DNA of 64,000 bases from Monosporascus cannonballus (GCA_004154925.1 QJNS01000100.1:1-64000); one strand, 5' to 3'. Counted from the first letter of the stretch, positions 1 through 14,127 are shown. Made by a program: numbers and translations. The notes: a model not told the origin generated them from the letters alone.

Positions 1-900
1 TATCCTTTTTAATTCGGCTATTAAAGCCCTTATCGTTATTTTATCTGCTGGTTCCTTTTTTTTCAAAATACCGATCAAAGGTGCGACGGTTAGCAATAAT
101 AACCTTATCGGTATATTTTATAAAAGATCCTATTTTAAGTTCCATATATATTTCGTTTTTAATTTAAGGTTTTAAGTTATCGTAATAAAGATAAAATAAT
201 ATATTTTCGGGCAAATTTAAGATAATTACCAAACGGTTAAATTCGGTCGTATATTTAAACGTTAATTCAATTTAATAAAAAAGATAAAGTTATTTAATTG
301 TATATTATTCCTTATTAGGATTTCCGAATAAGGCCCATATTTATTTTTTAAAATAACCATATTTACCAAAAACATAATTAATAAGGTTTAAGGATTTTTC
401 TGGATACCCTTTAAAATAATCCGTTAAAATAGGTTCGAACTATTCCCGGATTCGTCCAGTTAGTAACTAGGAAATGGCTATTACCTTTTGATAATTTTCC
501 GTTAAAGAACTTTCGTAAAATTTAAGGTAAAATCCGGCCTAAACTAAGAATTTATCAAGGTTTTTTGATTTATCGTAAAGCTTAAGGGAAGTTGGCTTAT
601 AACCCTTAACGTCTGGCATTCCGTAATAACCAGGGGATGGAACAGTTTTTTCCCGTATCCGGTTTGTGCCGAACAATAGTAAAATCGAAGTTTTTTCTGG
701 TACTTATCTTATGTCCAACGAAGGTGGTCGGTAGCCAGCCCCTTGGCTTCGTCCTTTGGCCGAGCCAAACTAAGGAAAAGTCGGTTTTCTTCCCTGAACG
801 AATTAGGTATTTTCTTATTTTAGGTTTTGAACTTTCTGGGCCAAAAAGTCCAATCTTTTTTCCGTAATAAGTTTTTTTTCTTTTCCTTTTAGGATCTCGG
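1..900 (-). pseudogene. Ty3-type gag remnant (RIP-degraded)
   Basis: Read on the minus strand, this AT-rich stretch keeps recognisable Gag-like pieces. A segment near 430-590 translates with the pattern AISYLLTGRIREWFEP, which fits the conserved 'LTGxAxxWF' region of Ty3 Gag proteins. The frame is interrupted by TAA/TAG codons and small shifts. The part at about 637-867 is much less AT-rich than the rest and stays open on both strands. The element runs off the left edge of the window, so only its 5' coding part is here and no LTR could be assigned. It points opposite to the adjoining element II. The gag assignment rests on pattern recognition and is moderately secure; the subfamily is not known. 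Confidence 0.5.
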
Positions 901-1689
901 TTCCATATTTTTCCTTAATTCTTTTTTTAGCCATCTTTTTCTCCAACTCTTTTCCCTGGACTTCGATAATATTCTTAAGGGCCGGGGTAGGTTATTATCT
1001 GGGTTACGAAAATAATTTTCCCTAAAATCAAGTAATAAGTGGAACCATATTATCGATTAATTAAAAAACTTTTTTAATAAGTGATAAATTATTTAATCCG
1101 GTTATTAATCCTTTATTAATTAATAACGGGAATTCGGTATATTATTTGTCTTTTAAATATCGTTCTATAATATCGTCTTTATTAAATTCCAAAAAATTTA
1201 TGCCTAATTAGGCCTTAAATTATTCGTCGGCTATTAATTAAAAAGTTATCAAAATGTAACGAACCTATTATATATCCACCTAGAGATATAAGTAATATCC
1301 GAAAAAGGTCTTGATTTGCAGGTAATAATAAGGCGAAAAATAATTTAATATATTCGTTAAAAAAATTTTAAGGTATTTTTTTTTTCAATTAAAAAATAGT
1401 ACAATTACCTTTGGCTAAAAACTTAAATTAATAGCTAAGGAGCGAAAAACTAAGTAGGTACTATTTACATAAAAGATTAATTTATTATATATCCCAATTT
1501 TTAAAGTGAATATATCGTAAATTTATATGATCTATATAATTTATATAATCTGGTCCCAAATTACTTAAATTACTTAAATTAATTAGATCACCTTTAAGAA
1601 CTAAGCTTCCCTATCCGGGGTTTAGCCGTGATAGGTCCGCGCTAGGCCTTAAAGGTTAGCCTCCTCGAGGCAGGAACCCCTGTTCCTGT
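901..1689. other. AT-rich intergenic/repeat DNA, unassigned
   Basis: No gene is recognised. The stretch is low-complexity AT-rich DNA and probably holds the 5' leader of the minus-strand gag element. A short GC-richer patch at about 1615-1680 lies at the junction with truncated element II. Confidence 0.4.
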
Positions 1690-4600
1690 AATATTAATCG
1701 ATACGGCAGGATGTACGCCATACATTATCGACGGCGAGAATATCCTAATTACGAAAAATAAAAATAATATATTTATGTATAAATTATCCGTATATATTAT
1801 AAAGAATTCGATTTTCCAAACCGTACCGGGCATTACAAAAATAATAAATAATAATATCGGCAATTTCGAACCATAACCCCAGAAAATATCCAGTAATTAG
1901 CCGAAATAAAAAGTTGGCTTAAAAAAATAATATCCGCAAGAAAACCCTTTTTATTATTATAAATAATGTAACCACCAAACGGAAAAAGAGTTAATCCAGC
2001 GTACGATAAAAAAATATTGTTAAAAAGTTATTACGGATTTTTATTTTTAATTAGCATTTATTATAGATTCTCCAAAAAAAAGGTTATTAAGGAAAAAATA
2101 CGTTAATTTATAGAAGACCTTTAAAATGACAGCCAAAATAACGCATAATAAGATATAATCGCAAACATAAGAAAATAATGTATTTAATAAGGAAAGGAAC
2201 TGTAAAAAAATCAGGAACAGTTAATACGGCTCGAAGGAACAGTACGCCGATAACAGCGACAGATATAGCAGCTCGACGCGCTAAACGAAGAAACATAAGC
2301 AAAGCCCGACAAACTCGAATAAGAATTAAAAGAAGAAAGTTACTTAAGACGTTAACGACCTTATCATTTTGGATATACGAATCGGAACGCATTGGTACAC
2401 TGCAATAATAGGCTGCGGAGCTCTGGGCGGAAATTACATTACACCGGATATGGTCAATAAGCTTAGACTGCCATAAAGATATAAGTTAGAACCTTATACA
2501 ACGACGAATGCCGAAAATCAGGAATTCGCTTACGACAACAGAAAAGTCATACGCGAAATTAATCACCTCGAAATTTTTGTTAAAGGACGATACCAAACAA
2601 TTAATTTCGATATCGTTCTATTCGAGAACTACGATATGATCTTAGGATTACCATGGATACGCCAGTACGAAATTTTGATTAACGGCGGAATTGGCCAGGT
2701 AAAGTTCATTTTATTTCTTATTAACAAATAAAAAAAAACGAAATCTTAATATTCGATCGATAATGGCGACGAATATAGGCATAAGGATACGACAAATACC
2801 TTATTACCTAAAGGAACAAAACACAAAAAAAAGAACGGGTATCAAAAAAAAATACGACGTATCGTTATTATTATCAAAGCGAAACTAAAATAACTGAATA
2901 ACGATTTAAAATAATAAGGATAGCAGCTTAAGGAATTAGGAAATTTAATTAATATATTATTACAATATTACAAATACGAACAGCTTTTCAAAAAGGAATT
3001 TGATATAAAGTTATTAAAATATAACGAATAAAATTATAAAATAATCCTTAAAAAAGAATTTTTAACAAAGTTTTACCTTATTTATAATTTCAATAAAAAC
3101 GAATTACGTATTTTTAAAAAATATCTAGAAAATCGATTACAAAAAATGGATTCGACTTTCGAAATTACCAATAGGATATTTAATATTTTTTGTATTGAAA
3201 AAAAATAGGAAATTACGATTTATAATTAATTATCGATAACTAAATAACGTTATTATTAAAAATTAAATATTATTACCCTTAATTACGGAAATAAAAAACC
3301 GACTTTATAAAACCAAATAATTTATAATATTCGATTTTAAAGATAAATATAACCTTATTAGGATTAAAAAAAGATACGAATAAAAAATAGCTTTTAAAAC
3401 GAAATACAAATTATTTAAATATTTGGTTATATTAATAAGATTTACAAACGTACCAGCAACCTTTCAGCGGATAATAAACCATATATTACAAGAATATTTC
3501 CATATTTTTGTCGTTTATTATTTCGATAATATTTTCATTTTTTTAAAAACAAAAAAAATATACCTAAAATACGTTTATAAGGTTTTTTAAGTTTTATAGG
3601 ACGTAAAATTACTTATTAACGCAGAAAAAAGTTAATTTTATATATAAAAGGTAAAATATGTGGAATATATTATTATCTTAGGACATATTAAGATAAATTC
3701 CAAAAAAATCGCTGCAGTTACAAAATAACAAACGCCTATAACAGTTAAAAAAGTACAGGTATTTTTTGGATTCGCTAATTACTATAGGAAATCTATCCGA
3801 AATTTTAGCAAAATAATTATATCCTTAATAAATTCTACGAAAAGTTTTTTAAATAAACGCCAAAAACGGAAAAAGCATTTCAGGAAATTAAGAATACGAT
3901 TACCAGCGAACTAATATTAATTATATATGATTTAAACCGTCCCGTTAAATTAAAAACCAATATTTCGGATTACGCGTTAAATATAGTAATCGGATAACGA
4001 AATAATTAAGGCAAATTATACCTTATTATATTCTTTTCGTATAAATTAAAAGGAACCGAATTTAATTACGGTATTCCAGATAAAAGATTTATGGCCATTA
4101 TTATGGCATTTCAAGAATTTAAGCATTTTTTAAAAGGAAATTTGTACAAGGTTAAGGTTTATACGGATTATTAAAATCATACTTAATATATTACAATCAG
4201 GAAACTTATAGAACGATAATTAAAATATGCAAAAAAATTGGCGAATTTCGATTTCGTTATTATCCATAAAAAAGGCTTAAAAAATAATAACGTAAATATT
4301 TTAAGTAAACGACCAAATTTCCAAAAAAATTAATTAAAATTAGTTATATAATCTTTGATATTATTATAAAAGAATATTTACGCTTACGACAAATTAAGAT
4401 AATTCGAGCAATATTTAATAATATATATCAGAAAATCCAATAATATAACGATAATTTTCTAAAAAACCAAAGAATAAATAAAATATAAATGCCAAAAAAA
4501 TACCAAAAGGATTTAATACGAAAAATATACGAACATTAATTATATGGATATCCAGGGATTTACAAAACCCTAAAACAACTTTAACGCATATATTCTTTTC

Positions 4601-5750
4601 CTAAAATAAAATTAACGGTATAAAAAATCATACGGTAATATAATATTTGCGCCAAAATAAAGACTCGACGATATAAGCCATACGAAAAACTATAGCCATT
4701 ACTAGTCGTAAAACGACCATAATATTTAATTATATTCGATTTTATTACCAAACTTCTTATATTAAAAGATTTAATTACGGGAATATATTACGATAATATT
4801 TTCGTAATTATCGATCGATTTATAAAATTTTCTTATTTCCTACCATATTATGAAAATATAAACGCCAAATAACTGGTATATATTTTTTTAAGTAGATTTT
4901 TAATATATACAGATTATTAATAAAAATTATATTAAATAAAGAATCAATTTTCGTATTAAAAATTTGGTAAAGCTTAATAACATAAATCGGCCTAAATCAT
5001 AAGTTATCTAACGTATTTAAATTTTAAACAGATAAATAAATAAAATAAATAAATTAAATTTTCGAAATTTACTTATAATATTATATTAATTACGAATAAA
5101 TTAATTAGGTAAAAAAATTATTAATTGCATAATTAGCTTATAATACCAATTATTACGAAAATATTAAAATAATATTTGCAAACGCAAATTTTGATTTTAT
5201 TCCAAAATTTAAAAAGAAATACGTAATAACGGTCCAATTAATATTAAAATAATTTTTACGTTAAAATAATTACGATAATTGCATTAAAAAATAAAAACAG
5301 AATTAAAATTTGTACGAAATTAAATAAATAAATATTGTAATTAAAGAAAATGAAAGAGAAATTAATTTTCGAAAAAGATATTATTAAAATCAAATAAAAT
5401 AACCTAATAAAAAACTTAATTTTAAATATATCGGTTTATATAAAATCGCCAAAAGAATTTTTAAAAATAATTATTAATTAGAATTTTTATTAAAGATTAA
5501 ATTTTATTTAATTTTTTATATTTCCTTATTCGAATTAATTACAGATAAAATTAAAATATATACGGTATAAAATAACGTAAAAATAAAAAACGAATAAATA
5601 TATAAAATGGAAAAAATATTTAATATACGAAAATAAAACGGATTTATTTAATACTTAATTAAGGAAAAAAAGCATCCGGATTCCGAAAATACCTGGAAAC
5701 CTATTAAAAATTTTATTACCGTTTAGCGCCTATTAAAAAACTTTTATTAA
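1690..5750 (+). pseudogene. pol pseudogene of element II (protease-RT-RNase H-integrase-chromodomain)
   Basis: Domains in order: an aspartic-protease region around 2390-2690 (CGALGGNYITPDMV followed by an MILGLPWI motif); reverse transcriptase with a decayed YLDD box at about 3507-3540 (read as VVYYFDNIFIF); RNase H near 4100-4200; the integrase core near 4730-4870; and a C-terminal chromodomain near 5590-5750, recognisable by YLIKEKKHPDSENTW. TAA/TAG codons at glutamine positions and Asp-to-Asn changes destroy the frame. The chromodomain at the end of the integrase places it in the chromovirus clade of Ty3 elements. It cannot make a functional protein. Confidence 0.8.
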
Positions 5751-5766
5751 TAATAATGGGCACGTT

Positions 5767-6306
5767 TTAATTAAGAATTAACCAGTTAGTAACCGGGATA
5801 TCGGGCTAATCGGCCGCGGCCTATATTAACGTAATAACCGTAATAGCGGCCTTTAATTGTTTTTGTTCCTTTTCGAGGCGCTTAAACTTCTTTATGCTTT
5901 TTGCATTTTAAATATTGCGACCAAATATTTCGATTTTTTGTTAACGAAAAAGTTTTTTTTGTTTTCGCAAATAACTTAAACGACCAAATAATTCGTTAAA
6001 ATGTTATTAAGCTTTTAAAAGCTTTTTTTCGGTAAAACGTTCTTTTAATTCCAGACGATACTTTTTAATAATTAATTTACGGTATTTAAATTTAAAAGGA
6101 TTAAAAAGATTATAGGAATTTTTCTAAGCAATATAAAAGGTATATTTCCCTAAATTACGATAGGCCTTATAAATTTTGTTCTCAGATTTGAAACGGGAAT
6201 AAGAAATATTCGAAAACATAATAAAACCAAAACGGTTAATCCGTTTTAAAAAAACGAAAGCGTTAATACGTTTGCAAAACCTGGACTTTTTAATACGACC
6301 CGATAT
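5767..6306 (-). pseudogene. antisense ORF between pol and 3' LTR (element II copy)
   Basis: On the minus strand, one continuous 180-codon frame runs from an ATA (probably a RIP-mutated ATG) at 6306 to a TAA at 5767. It is interrupted only by TAA/TAG codons that can derive from glutamine. The protein would have basic Cys-containing N-terminal stretches, a patch reading MFSN followed by Ser/Cys/Lys residues, a Lys/Glu-rich middle, and a tail ending PVTNWLILN. The copy in element I shows the same landmarks and the same terminal stop position. Function is unknown. I recall comparable antisense Cys-rich/coiled-coil ORFs in fungal Ty3 elements, but could not search for them. Confidence 0.6.
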
Positions 6307-6396
6307 GATAAATATGAAAAAAAAAAGTTACTTATTAAAGTTAACAAATAAACGGAAAGATCTTTAAGGATAAAGATCTTAGAAGAGGAAAGATCG

Positions 6397-6809
6397 TATT
6401 ATGACCTAACGGTTTTGGCTTTTAGAAACGGTCGGGGTCCTGAGGAACCAAACCCCGACCTAGCTAAGAAGTTACGTGACTAGCTTAAAGGACTTAAGAG
6501 CCCTAATTGGTCGAAAGGGCTTAAGCCGGATAAGTACCAAAGGGGGTTTAAAGGGGCTTAAGGGGACTTAACTGGAGAAATGTCGTTAAGCCATAAAAAG
6601 TACTTTAAGCCAGAAATAAAATATATACGTTTATTAATTCCATAATTTAAATAACTTTAGTTTGCAATAAAACATCGTTACCCAAGGTACCTTTGGCATT
6701 ACGAAACATAATACGTATTATATTTATTGTTTAGATTCTTACGATACTTCTGCTAACATAAACCCGTCGACCTAGGTTTAATAGTTGGTTAAACCGCCTA
6801 GCCGTCACA
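6397..6809 (+). repeat. 3' LTR of element II
   Basis: A 413-bp LTR homologous to 7814-8233 and 14217-14636. Its start is RIP-mutated (TATTATGACC instead of TGTTATGAC) and its end is intact (GCCGTCACA). Confidence 0.85.
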
Positions 6810-7813
6810 GTTAAACGCTTTTAAATTTTGGAGATAATATAGGTCCGAACGTTAATGTACGTAATATATTACTTTAGGTATTATTTTTTAAAAGAAATTA
6901 AATATTTTATATTAATAAGGTTTAAAATGGCAATATATTTAATCCATATTATATTTATAATATTTCCGATTATAAAAACAATTTTTTCCTTTAATAATTT
7001 AATAATTTTTTAAATTGAAAAATTGTCGTTTAAATAAAAAAAATCTAATTTCTATATATACGACGAAAGAGAATTCCGTATTTAGGATAGCGTTAATCCA
7101 GTTCCAAAACGAAATATAACAAAAAAATAATATGGCTTATTTTTCCATATTTAGCTCATTATAATTACCTTATTTAATAATAATTTGAATAATAGCGATT
7201 ATAATAATTATCATTTTTAAGGATTTTGCGGGTACGTTTTTTTTAAAATCTTCCGTAAGTACCGTTATTAGCAGATATAATATATTTTGGGCATTAAAAT
7301 TAACATATTACCATATATTACGGAAGCGAATATAATAACGAAATTAAATAAATTAATCGGGCCAGGTTTTTCGGTTAAAAGCTTTTTTCGATAATAAAGA
7401 TTACGGCGGTATTAATTAAATCAATCGACATAATAATTCGTTTAACGGGATTAATAAGGTAAAAGTCGAATAAAAAGAATTAACCGAAACGGAAAAACAA
7501 AAATCGCCAAAAAACGGACGAATTATATTTTCCTTAATTAAATGGTTTTAATTATCTTAGGTAATAACGCTGCCGGGCTTATAATCATTACATTTATTAA
7601 GGATTAGGTACATAGCTTTTGAGGGTATATTAACTTGTTTAAAGCTAAAAAGCGTTGATCCCACTTGTTGTAGGCGATCTATTAATATAGGGCTCCGAGA
7701 AGGAATAACAATCACTCGAAGACCCTAGCTACGGGTGCCCTTTTCTATAACATAATTATTATTTCGAACTTAAGCCGAAAAATTAAGGGCCTTTATTCCG
7801 TAACCTAAGCCTT
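6810..7813. other. Old AT-rich spacer between elements II and I
   Basis: No gene or LTR is recognised. A GC-richer patch at about 7560-7740 ends in a CCCTTTTCT-containing stretch that faintly recalls the ends of the solo LTRs in the island. This may be the pre-existing repeat into which element I inserted. Confidence 0.4.
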
Positions 7814-8233
7814 TGTTATGACTTAACGGTCTTGGTTTCTAAAAACGGTCGGGATCCTGGAAAGCCAGACCCCGACCTAGCCAAGAAGTCACGTGACTGG
7901 CTTAAAGGGCTCAAGGGCCCTGATTAGACAAAAGGGCTTAAGCCGGATGAGCACCAGAGGGGGCTCAAAGGGGCTTAAGGGGACTTAACTAAGGAAATAT
8001 CGTTAAGCTATGATAAGTACCTTAAGCTAAGATAAAGATATATACGTTTATTATTTCCATAATTTAAATAGCTTTAATTTGTAATATTTATTAATATTAA
8101 TCGTTTGCAATAATTAGATATTAAGAGATGTAATACGTTATTATATTTATTGCTTAGATTTTTACGATATTTTTGCTAATATAAACTTGTTGACTTAAGG
8201 TTTAATAGTTGGTTAAACCGTGTAGCCGTTATA
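7814..8233 (+). repeat. 5' LTR of element I
   Basis: A 420-bp LTR starting TGTTATGACTTAAC; its end is RIP-altered (GTTATA where the other copies have GTCACA). Confidence 0.88.
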
Positions 8234-8289
8234 CGTTGTAAGCTTTTGTTCAGTAGTACCGTTAGATTTTGAATAATATTTAATATTGT

Positions 8290-11200
8290 CAAAATGTTGA
8301 CCAGCGTTTAGGAAACCCCTATTTAATAGTTTTAGGTTCGAATTCGAAAGCTGGAAAAAAAAGTTCGATAATTTAGGGTTACGTTATTTGCTTAATTTTT
8401 TTTCGTCCGCATAAAACCTAAAAAGTCGAAGTTTTACGATAGAAAAGGTAAACCTTTAAACCTTTTTAATTTAGGTACGAATTTATCTTTATTTTTTGGA
8501 CCTTAACGATTTAGCAGATATGGTTTTAGCAGTAGGAGTATGCCTAACGGGAGATACGGTTAATTGGTTTAAGCTTATTATAAAGAATTTTCTGAAAGTA
8601 AGAAAACCAAATAAAAAGGATTTTATTAACGAAATCTTTTTTATTTTATACCAATTTCAAAAATAAAGTACCCGATAATTTCGGTAATCCTGATGAAAAA
8701 TAATTAACGGCTTAATAATTTTTGTAATTTTAATAAAAAAGATTTATATCTAAGTATGCTGTAACTTTTAAAAGTTTTGCGGTTAAGGCCGGATAGGAAA
8801 ATAACGAAATTAATGTTTTTATCGATATGTTTTATAAAAGGTTAAAAGATAATATAAAAAATAAAATTATTCGGATCGAATAATTAATTATTTTGGATTA
8901 ATATATTACAAAAGTATTCAAATTTTACAATTAATAATTTAAAAAATAATAGAAAAAAAAGATAATAGACCTTATGTTTGAGATATAAGTTTAATTAAGC
9001 GAAAAAACGAAATAGATTTTTTATTTTTTGTGGAACGGCGTTAGGATTTATGGAATTTGGCGTTATCCATAGATAAAATTGGAGCCAGATTAAATGCTTT
9101 AATTATGGCAAAATGGGACATAAGGCCTATAAATATAAAAAACCTAAGAAATTACGATAAAATAATAAAATCTTTATACCGGAAGGATAATTTAGGAATA
9201 ACTAAAAAAATAATAACAAAGTTATTAACATAATGTAAGCCAAGTATATATTAGGTTTACAATAAAAGGTTTAATAAGGATTATTATAATAAGAAATTTA
9301 ATAAGGAATAAAAAAACCAGAAAGCTAATTTAGCAGATATTATAAGTATAGTAAAAAGCATTATAAGGATAATTACGTAAGTACTAGAATTAGATAAAAA
9401 GAGTTTGTCCCGAAACCCCTGATTAATATGGCAAAATGTATGCAATATATTGCTATCGACGGGAATATCCCGATTACGAAAAATGGAAATAATATATTTA
9501 TAAATGAATTATTTGTATATATTACGAAGAAATCGATTTTCCAAACCGTACAGGAAATAATAAAAACAATAAGCAGTAATATCGATATTTTCGAACCATA
9601 GCCCTAAAAAATGTCCAGCAGTTGGTTGAAGTAAAAAGCTGGCCTGAAGGAAAATAATGCCTATAGAAAAATCTTTTTTGTTATTATAGATGGTATAATT
9701 ATTAAACGGAAAAAAAGTTAATTTAGCATACGGTAAAAAAGTATTATTAGAAAGTTATTACGGATTTTTAGTTTTAATTAGCATTTATTATAAATTTTTA
9801 GAAAAGAAAAATATTAAAGAAAAAATGCGTTAGTTTATAGGAAATTTTTGGAACGATAATTAGAATAACGTATAATAAGATATAATCGCAAATTTGGAAG
9901 GATACTTTATTTAATAAAAAAAGAAATTATTAAAAAATTAAAAGTAATTAATACAGTTTAAAGGAATAATACGCTAAGAATAACGATAAATATAACAATT
10001 TAACGCGTTAAATAAAAAAAATATAAATAAGGTTTAATAAATTTAAATAAAAGTTAAAAAAAAGGTTATTTGTAAAAAAGCCGTAAAATAACGAGATTTA
10101 AAGGAATTAAAAGAGGTTCCTAAGAAAGATTTTAAATACAACGATAGGAAACATTAATAACTTTATTATTTTAAATATACGAATCGGAATGTATTGGTAT
10201 ATAGTAATAATAGATTGCGGAACTTTAGGCGGAAATTATATTATACTGGATATAGTTAATAAATTTAGATTACCATAAAGATATAAGTTAAAACCTTATA
10301 TAATAACGAATATCGAAGGCCAGGAATTCGTTTACGATAACGGAAAAAATTTACGCGAAATTAATTATTTCGAAATTTTTGTTTCAAAACGGCATTAAAT
10401 AGTTAATTTCGATATCGTTTCATTTAGAAATTACGATATAATCATAGGATTATTATGGATACGCCAATACGGAGTTTTGATTAATAAAAAAATTGGCCAG
10501 GTAAAGTTCGTTTTATTTTTTATTAATAAATAAAACAAAGAAAAATTAAGATTTTAATATTTAATCGATAATGGCAACGAATATTAGCATAAAGATACGA
10601 TATATACCTTATTATTTAAAGGAATAAAAAATACGAAAAAAAGTAAGCATTAAAAAAATAATATATTATTATTATTATTAAAGTAAAATTAAAGAATTTA
10701 AATAACGCTTTGTAATAATAAGAATAATAACCCCAAAAGTTAGAAAATCTGATTAATATGTTATTTTAATACTATAAATATAAATAGTTTTTTAAGAAAA
10801 AAGTTTATACGAAATTATTAAAATATAATAAATAAAATTATAAAATAATCCTTAAAAAATTTCGATAAAGTTTTACTTTATTTATAATTTTAGCGGAAAC
10901 GAATTATGTATTTTTAAAAAATATCTAGAAAATCGGTTATAAAAAAATAAATTCGATTTTTAAAATTAATAGCAGAATATCTAATATTTTTTGTATTTAA
11001 AAAAAACAGAAAATTATAACTTATAATTAATTATCGATAATTAAATAACGTTATTATTAGAAATTGAATATTATTATTTTTAATTACGGAAATAAAAAAT
11101 TGATTTTACGGAATTTAATAATTTATAATATTTGATCTTAAAAATGGATATAATTTTATTAAAATTAAAAAAAAATCCGAATAAAAAATAATATTTAAAA

Positions 11201-13580
11201 CGAAATACGGATTATTTAAGTATTTGGTTATATTAATAAGATTTACGAACGTATTAATAATGTTTTAACGGATAGTAAATTATATATTACGAAAATACCG
11301 TAATATGTTCGTTGTTTATTATTTTAAGGATATTTTTATTTTTTTAAAAATAAATAAGAATATATGCAAAATACGTTTATAAACTTCTTTAAGTTTTACA
11401 AAATACAAAGTTATTTATTAATGCTGAAAAAAGTTAATTCTATATATAAGAAATAAAATATTTAAGATATATTATTATTTTAGGATATATTAGCATAAAT
11501 TCTAAGAAAATTATTATATTTATAAAATAACAAACGTTAATAATAGTTAAAAAAATATAAGTATTTTTTGGATTCGCAAATTATTATTAAAAGTTATTCG
11601 AAATTTTAGGAAAATAATTATATTTTTAATAAATTTTAAGAAAAAAACAGAATTTAAATGGACGTTTAATATAGAAAAAATATTTTAGAATATTAAGGAT
11701 GCGATTATTAGCTAACCAATATTAATTATATACGATTTAAACCGCCTTATCGAATTAAAAACCGATATTTCGAATTACGCGTTAAACGTAATAATTGGAT
11801 AACGAAATAATTAAGGCAAATTATATCCTATTATATTTTTTTCGTATAAGTTAAAGGGAACCGAATTTAATTACGGCATTTTAAATAAAGGATTTATAGT
11901 TATTATTATGGCATTTCGAAAATTTAGATATTTCCTAAAAGGAAATTTGTACTAGGTTAAGGTTTATACGGATTACCAAAATTTTACCCGATTTATTACG
12001 ATTAAGGAATTTATAAAACGATAATTAAGATATATTAAAAAATTAGCGAATTTCGACTTCGATATTATTTATAAAAAGGGTTTAGAAAATAATAAAGCAA
12101 ATATTTTAAGTAAGTAATTAAACCTTAAAAAAATTGGTTAAAATTAATTATATAATTTTCGATATTATTACAAAAGAATATTTACGTTTACGATAAATTA
12201 TAACGATTCGCGCAATTCTTTTCGATATATATTAAAGGATTTAATAATATAATAATGATTTTTTTAAAAACCAAAAAACGGGCAAAATATAAATATCAGA
12301 AAAATATTAAAACGATTTAGTACGAAAAATATACGAATATTAGTTATAGAGATATTTAGAGATTTATGAAAGCTTAAAATAATTTTAATGCATATATTTT
12401 TTAAAAATAAATTTAATAATATAAAGATTTATACCGTAATACGATATTTGCGTTAAAGTAAAAATTTGATAATACAAACCATACGGAAAATTATAATTAT
12501 TATTAGTTATAAAATAATTATGATATTTAGTTATATTCGATTTTATTATTAAACTTTTTATATTAAAAGATTTAATTACAGAAATATATTACGATAACAT
12601 TTTCGTAATTATCGATCGATTTATAAAACTTTCCTATTTCTTATTATATTATAAAGATATAAACGTCGAATAATTAATACATATTTTTTAAAACATATTG
12701 GTAATATATACGGATTACTAATAAAAATCTTATTAAACAAAAAATTAATTTTCGTATTTAAATTTTAATAAAACTTTATAATATAAATCGGCTTAAATCA
12801 TAAATTATTTAATATATTTAAACCTTAAACGGATAAATAAATAAAACGAATAAACCAAATATTAAAACTTATTTACGATATTACATTAATTATAAATAAA
12901 ATAATTAAGATAAAAAATTATGAATTACGTAATTAACCTATAATATTAATTATTACGAAAATATTAAGATAATATTTATAAGGGTAAATTTTGGTTTTAT
13001 TTCAAAAATTTATAAAAAAATATGTAACGACGGTTTAATTAATATTAAAATAATCCTTATATTAAAATAATTACGATAGTCACACCAGGAAATAAAAATA
13101 AAACTAAAATTCGCACGAAATTAAATAAATAAATATTATAATTAAAAATAATTAAAAAAATTAATTTTCGAAAAAAGGGAACTGGTTATTTTTGTTACCA
13201 AAAATATTTAAATAAAGCGACCTAACAAAAAACTCGATTTTAAATATATCGATCCATATAAAATTGCCAAAAAAATCTTAAAAAAATAATTATTAATTAA
13301 AATTTTTTTAAAAATCAAACTTTATTTACTTTTTTATATTTTCTTATTCAAATTAATAGCAAATATAATTAATATGTATACGGTATAAAACGATATGGAA
13401 ATAAAGGATAAATAAATATATAAAATGGAAAAAATATTTAATATACGAAAATAAAACGGATTTATCCAGTACCTAATTAAATAAAAAAAGTACCCGGATT
13501 TCGAAAATATTTAGAAATTTACTAAGAACCTTATTGGCGCTTAACGCCTGTTAAAAAAATTTTTACTAATAATAATAAGC
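8290..13580 (+). pseudogene. gag-pol pseudogene of element I
   Basis: The gag part includes LTGDTVNWF near 8550 and a zinc knuckle at about 9095-9137 reading CFNYGKMGHKAYKY, where the second and last cysteines of the CCHC box are tyrosines (TGC to TAT/TAC, RIP-type). Protease lies near 10200-10500, the RT box near 11310-11350, RNase H near 11915-11985, the integrase core near 12540-12670, and the chromodomain near 13410-13570. Each domain matches its counterpart in elements II, III and V by position. The gag-pol frame relationship cannot be judged because of mutations. Confidence 0.8.
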
Positions 13581-13585
13581 GCGTT

Positions 13586-14127
13586 TTAGTTAAGGGTTAA
13601 CCAGTTAATAACTGGGATAACGGGCCAGTCGGCTGCGGCTTACGTTAATATAATAATTATAACGGCGGTTTTTAATTAATTTTGGTTTTTTTTTTCGAAA
13701 CGCTTAAATTTCTTTATTATTTCCGTACCCTAAATACCGCGGCGAAAAATTTTATTTCTTCGTTAACGAAAAAAAGAATTTTATTTTTGCAAATTATTTA
13801 AACGACCAAATAATTCGTTAAAATATTATTAAGCCCTTAAAAGTTCCTTTTCGATAATACGTTCCTTTAATTTTAAACGATTTTCCTTAATAACCAATTT
13901 ACGGTATTTAAATTCGGAAAAACCAAAAAGGTTATAAAAATTTTTGTAAACGGTATAAAAAGTATATTTTCTTAAATTACGATAAGTTTTGCAAATTTTA
14001 TTTTCGGATTTGCAGCGGGAACAAAAAATATTCGAAAACATAATAAAAATAAGGCGGTTAATCGGTTTTAAAAAATAAAAATATTAATACGTTTAGAAAA
14101 TTGACAATTTTTAATGCGACCCGACAT
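13586..14127 (-). pseudogene. antisense ORF between pol and 3' LTR (element I copy)
   Basis: It starts with ATG at 14127 (MSGRIKNC...) and ends at a TAA at 13586 that aligns with the end of the element II copy. An uninterrupted 70-codon piece (13829-14041) begins MFSNIFCSRCKSENKICK and so carries a C-x2-C-type pair. C-terminal landmarks (NELFGRL, then a KKFKR-containing basic/acidic stretch) are shared with the element II copy. The total length of 542 nt implies at least one small indel. Function is unknown; the Cys pairs followed by a charged helical region suggest a zinc-binding/coiled-coil protein. Confidence 0.6.

Larger units (their letters stand above)
1690..6809 (+). mobile_element. 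Element II: 5'-truncated chromodomain Ty3 retrotransposon
   Basis: From about 1690 the sequence is collinear with element I from about 9415 onward, covering the protease, RT, RNase H, integrase, chromodomain and 3' LTR. The 5' LTR and gag are missing, so the copy is truncated at its left end, where it abuts a gag remnant of opposite orientation. The 3' LTR is 6397-6809 and ends in CACA. Differences from element I are overwhelmingly C/T and G/A, as expected for RIP. No target duplication can be assessed because the left end is lost. Confidence 0.85.

Noticed and set aside
7554..7736. Possible RIP-mutated solo LTR ending in CCCTTTTCTATAACA, like the island solo LTRs
   Set aside because: Only four flanking bases (TAAT) match and the left end is not convincing.
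8330..8350. tRNA B-box-like GGTTCGAATTC (also at 16231)
   Set aside because: It lies just inside the 5' LTRs of Ty3 elements, is repeated in both copies, and has no tRNA fold around it.
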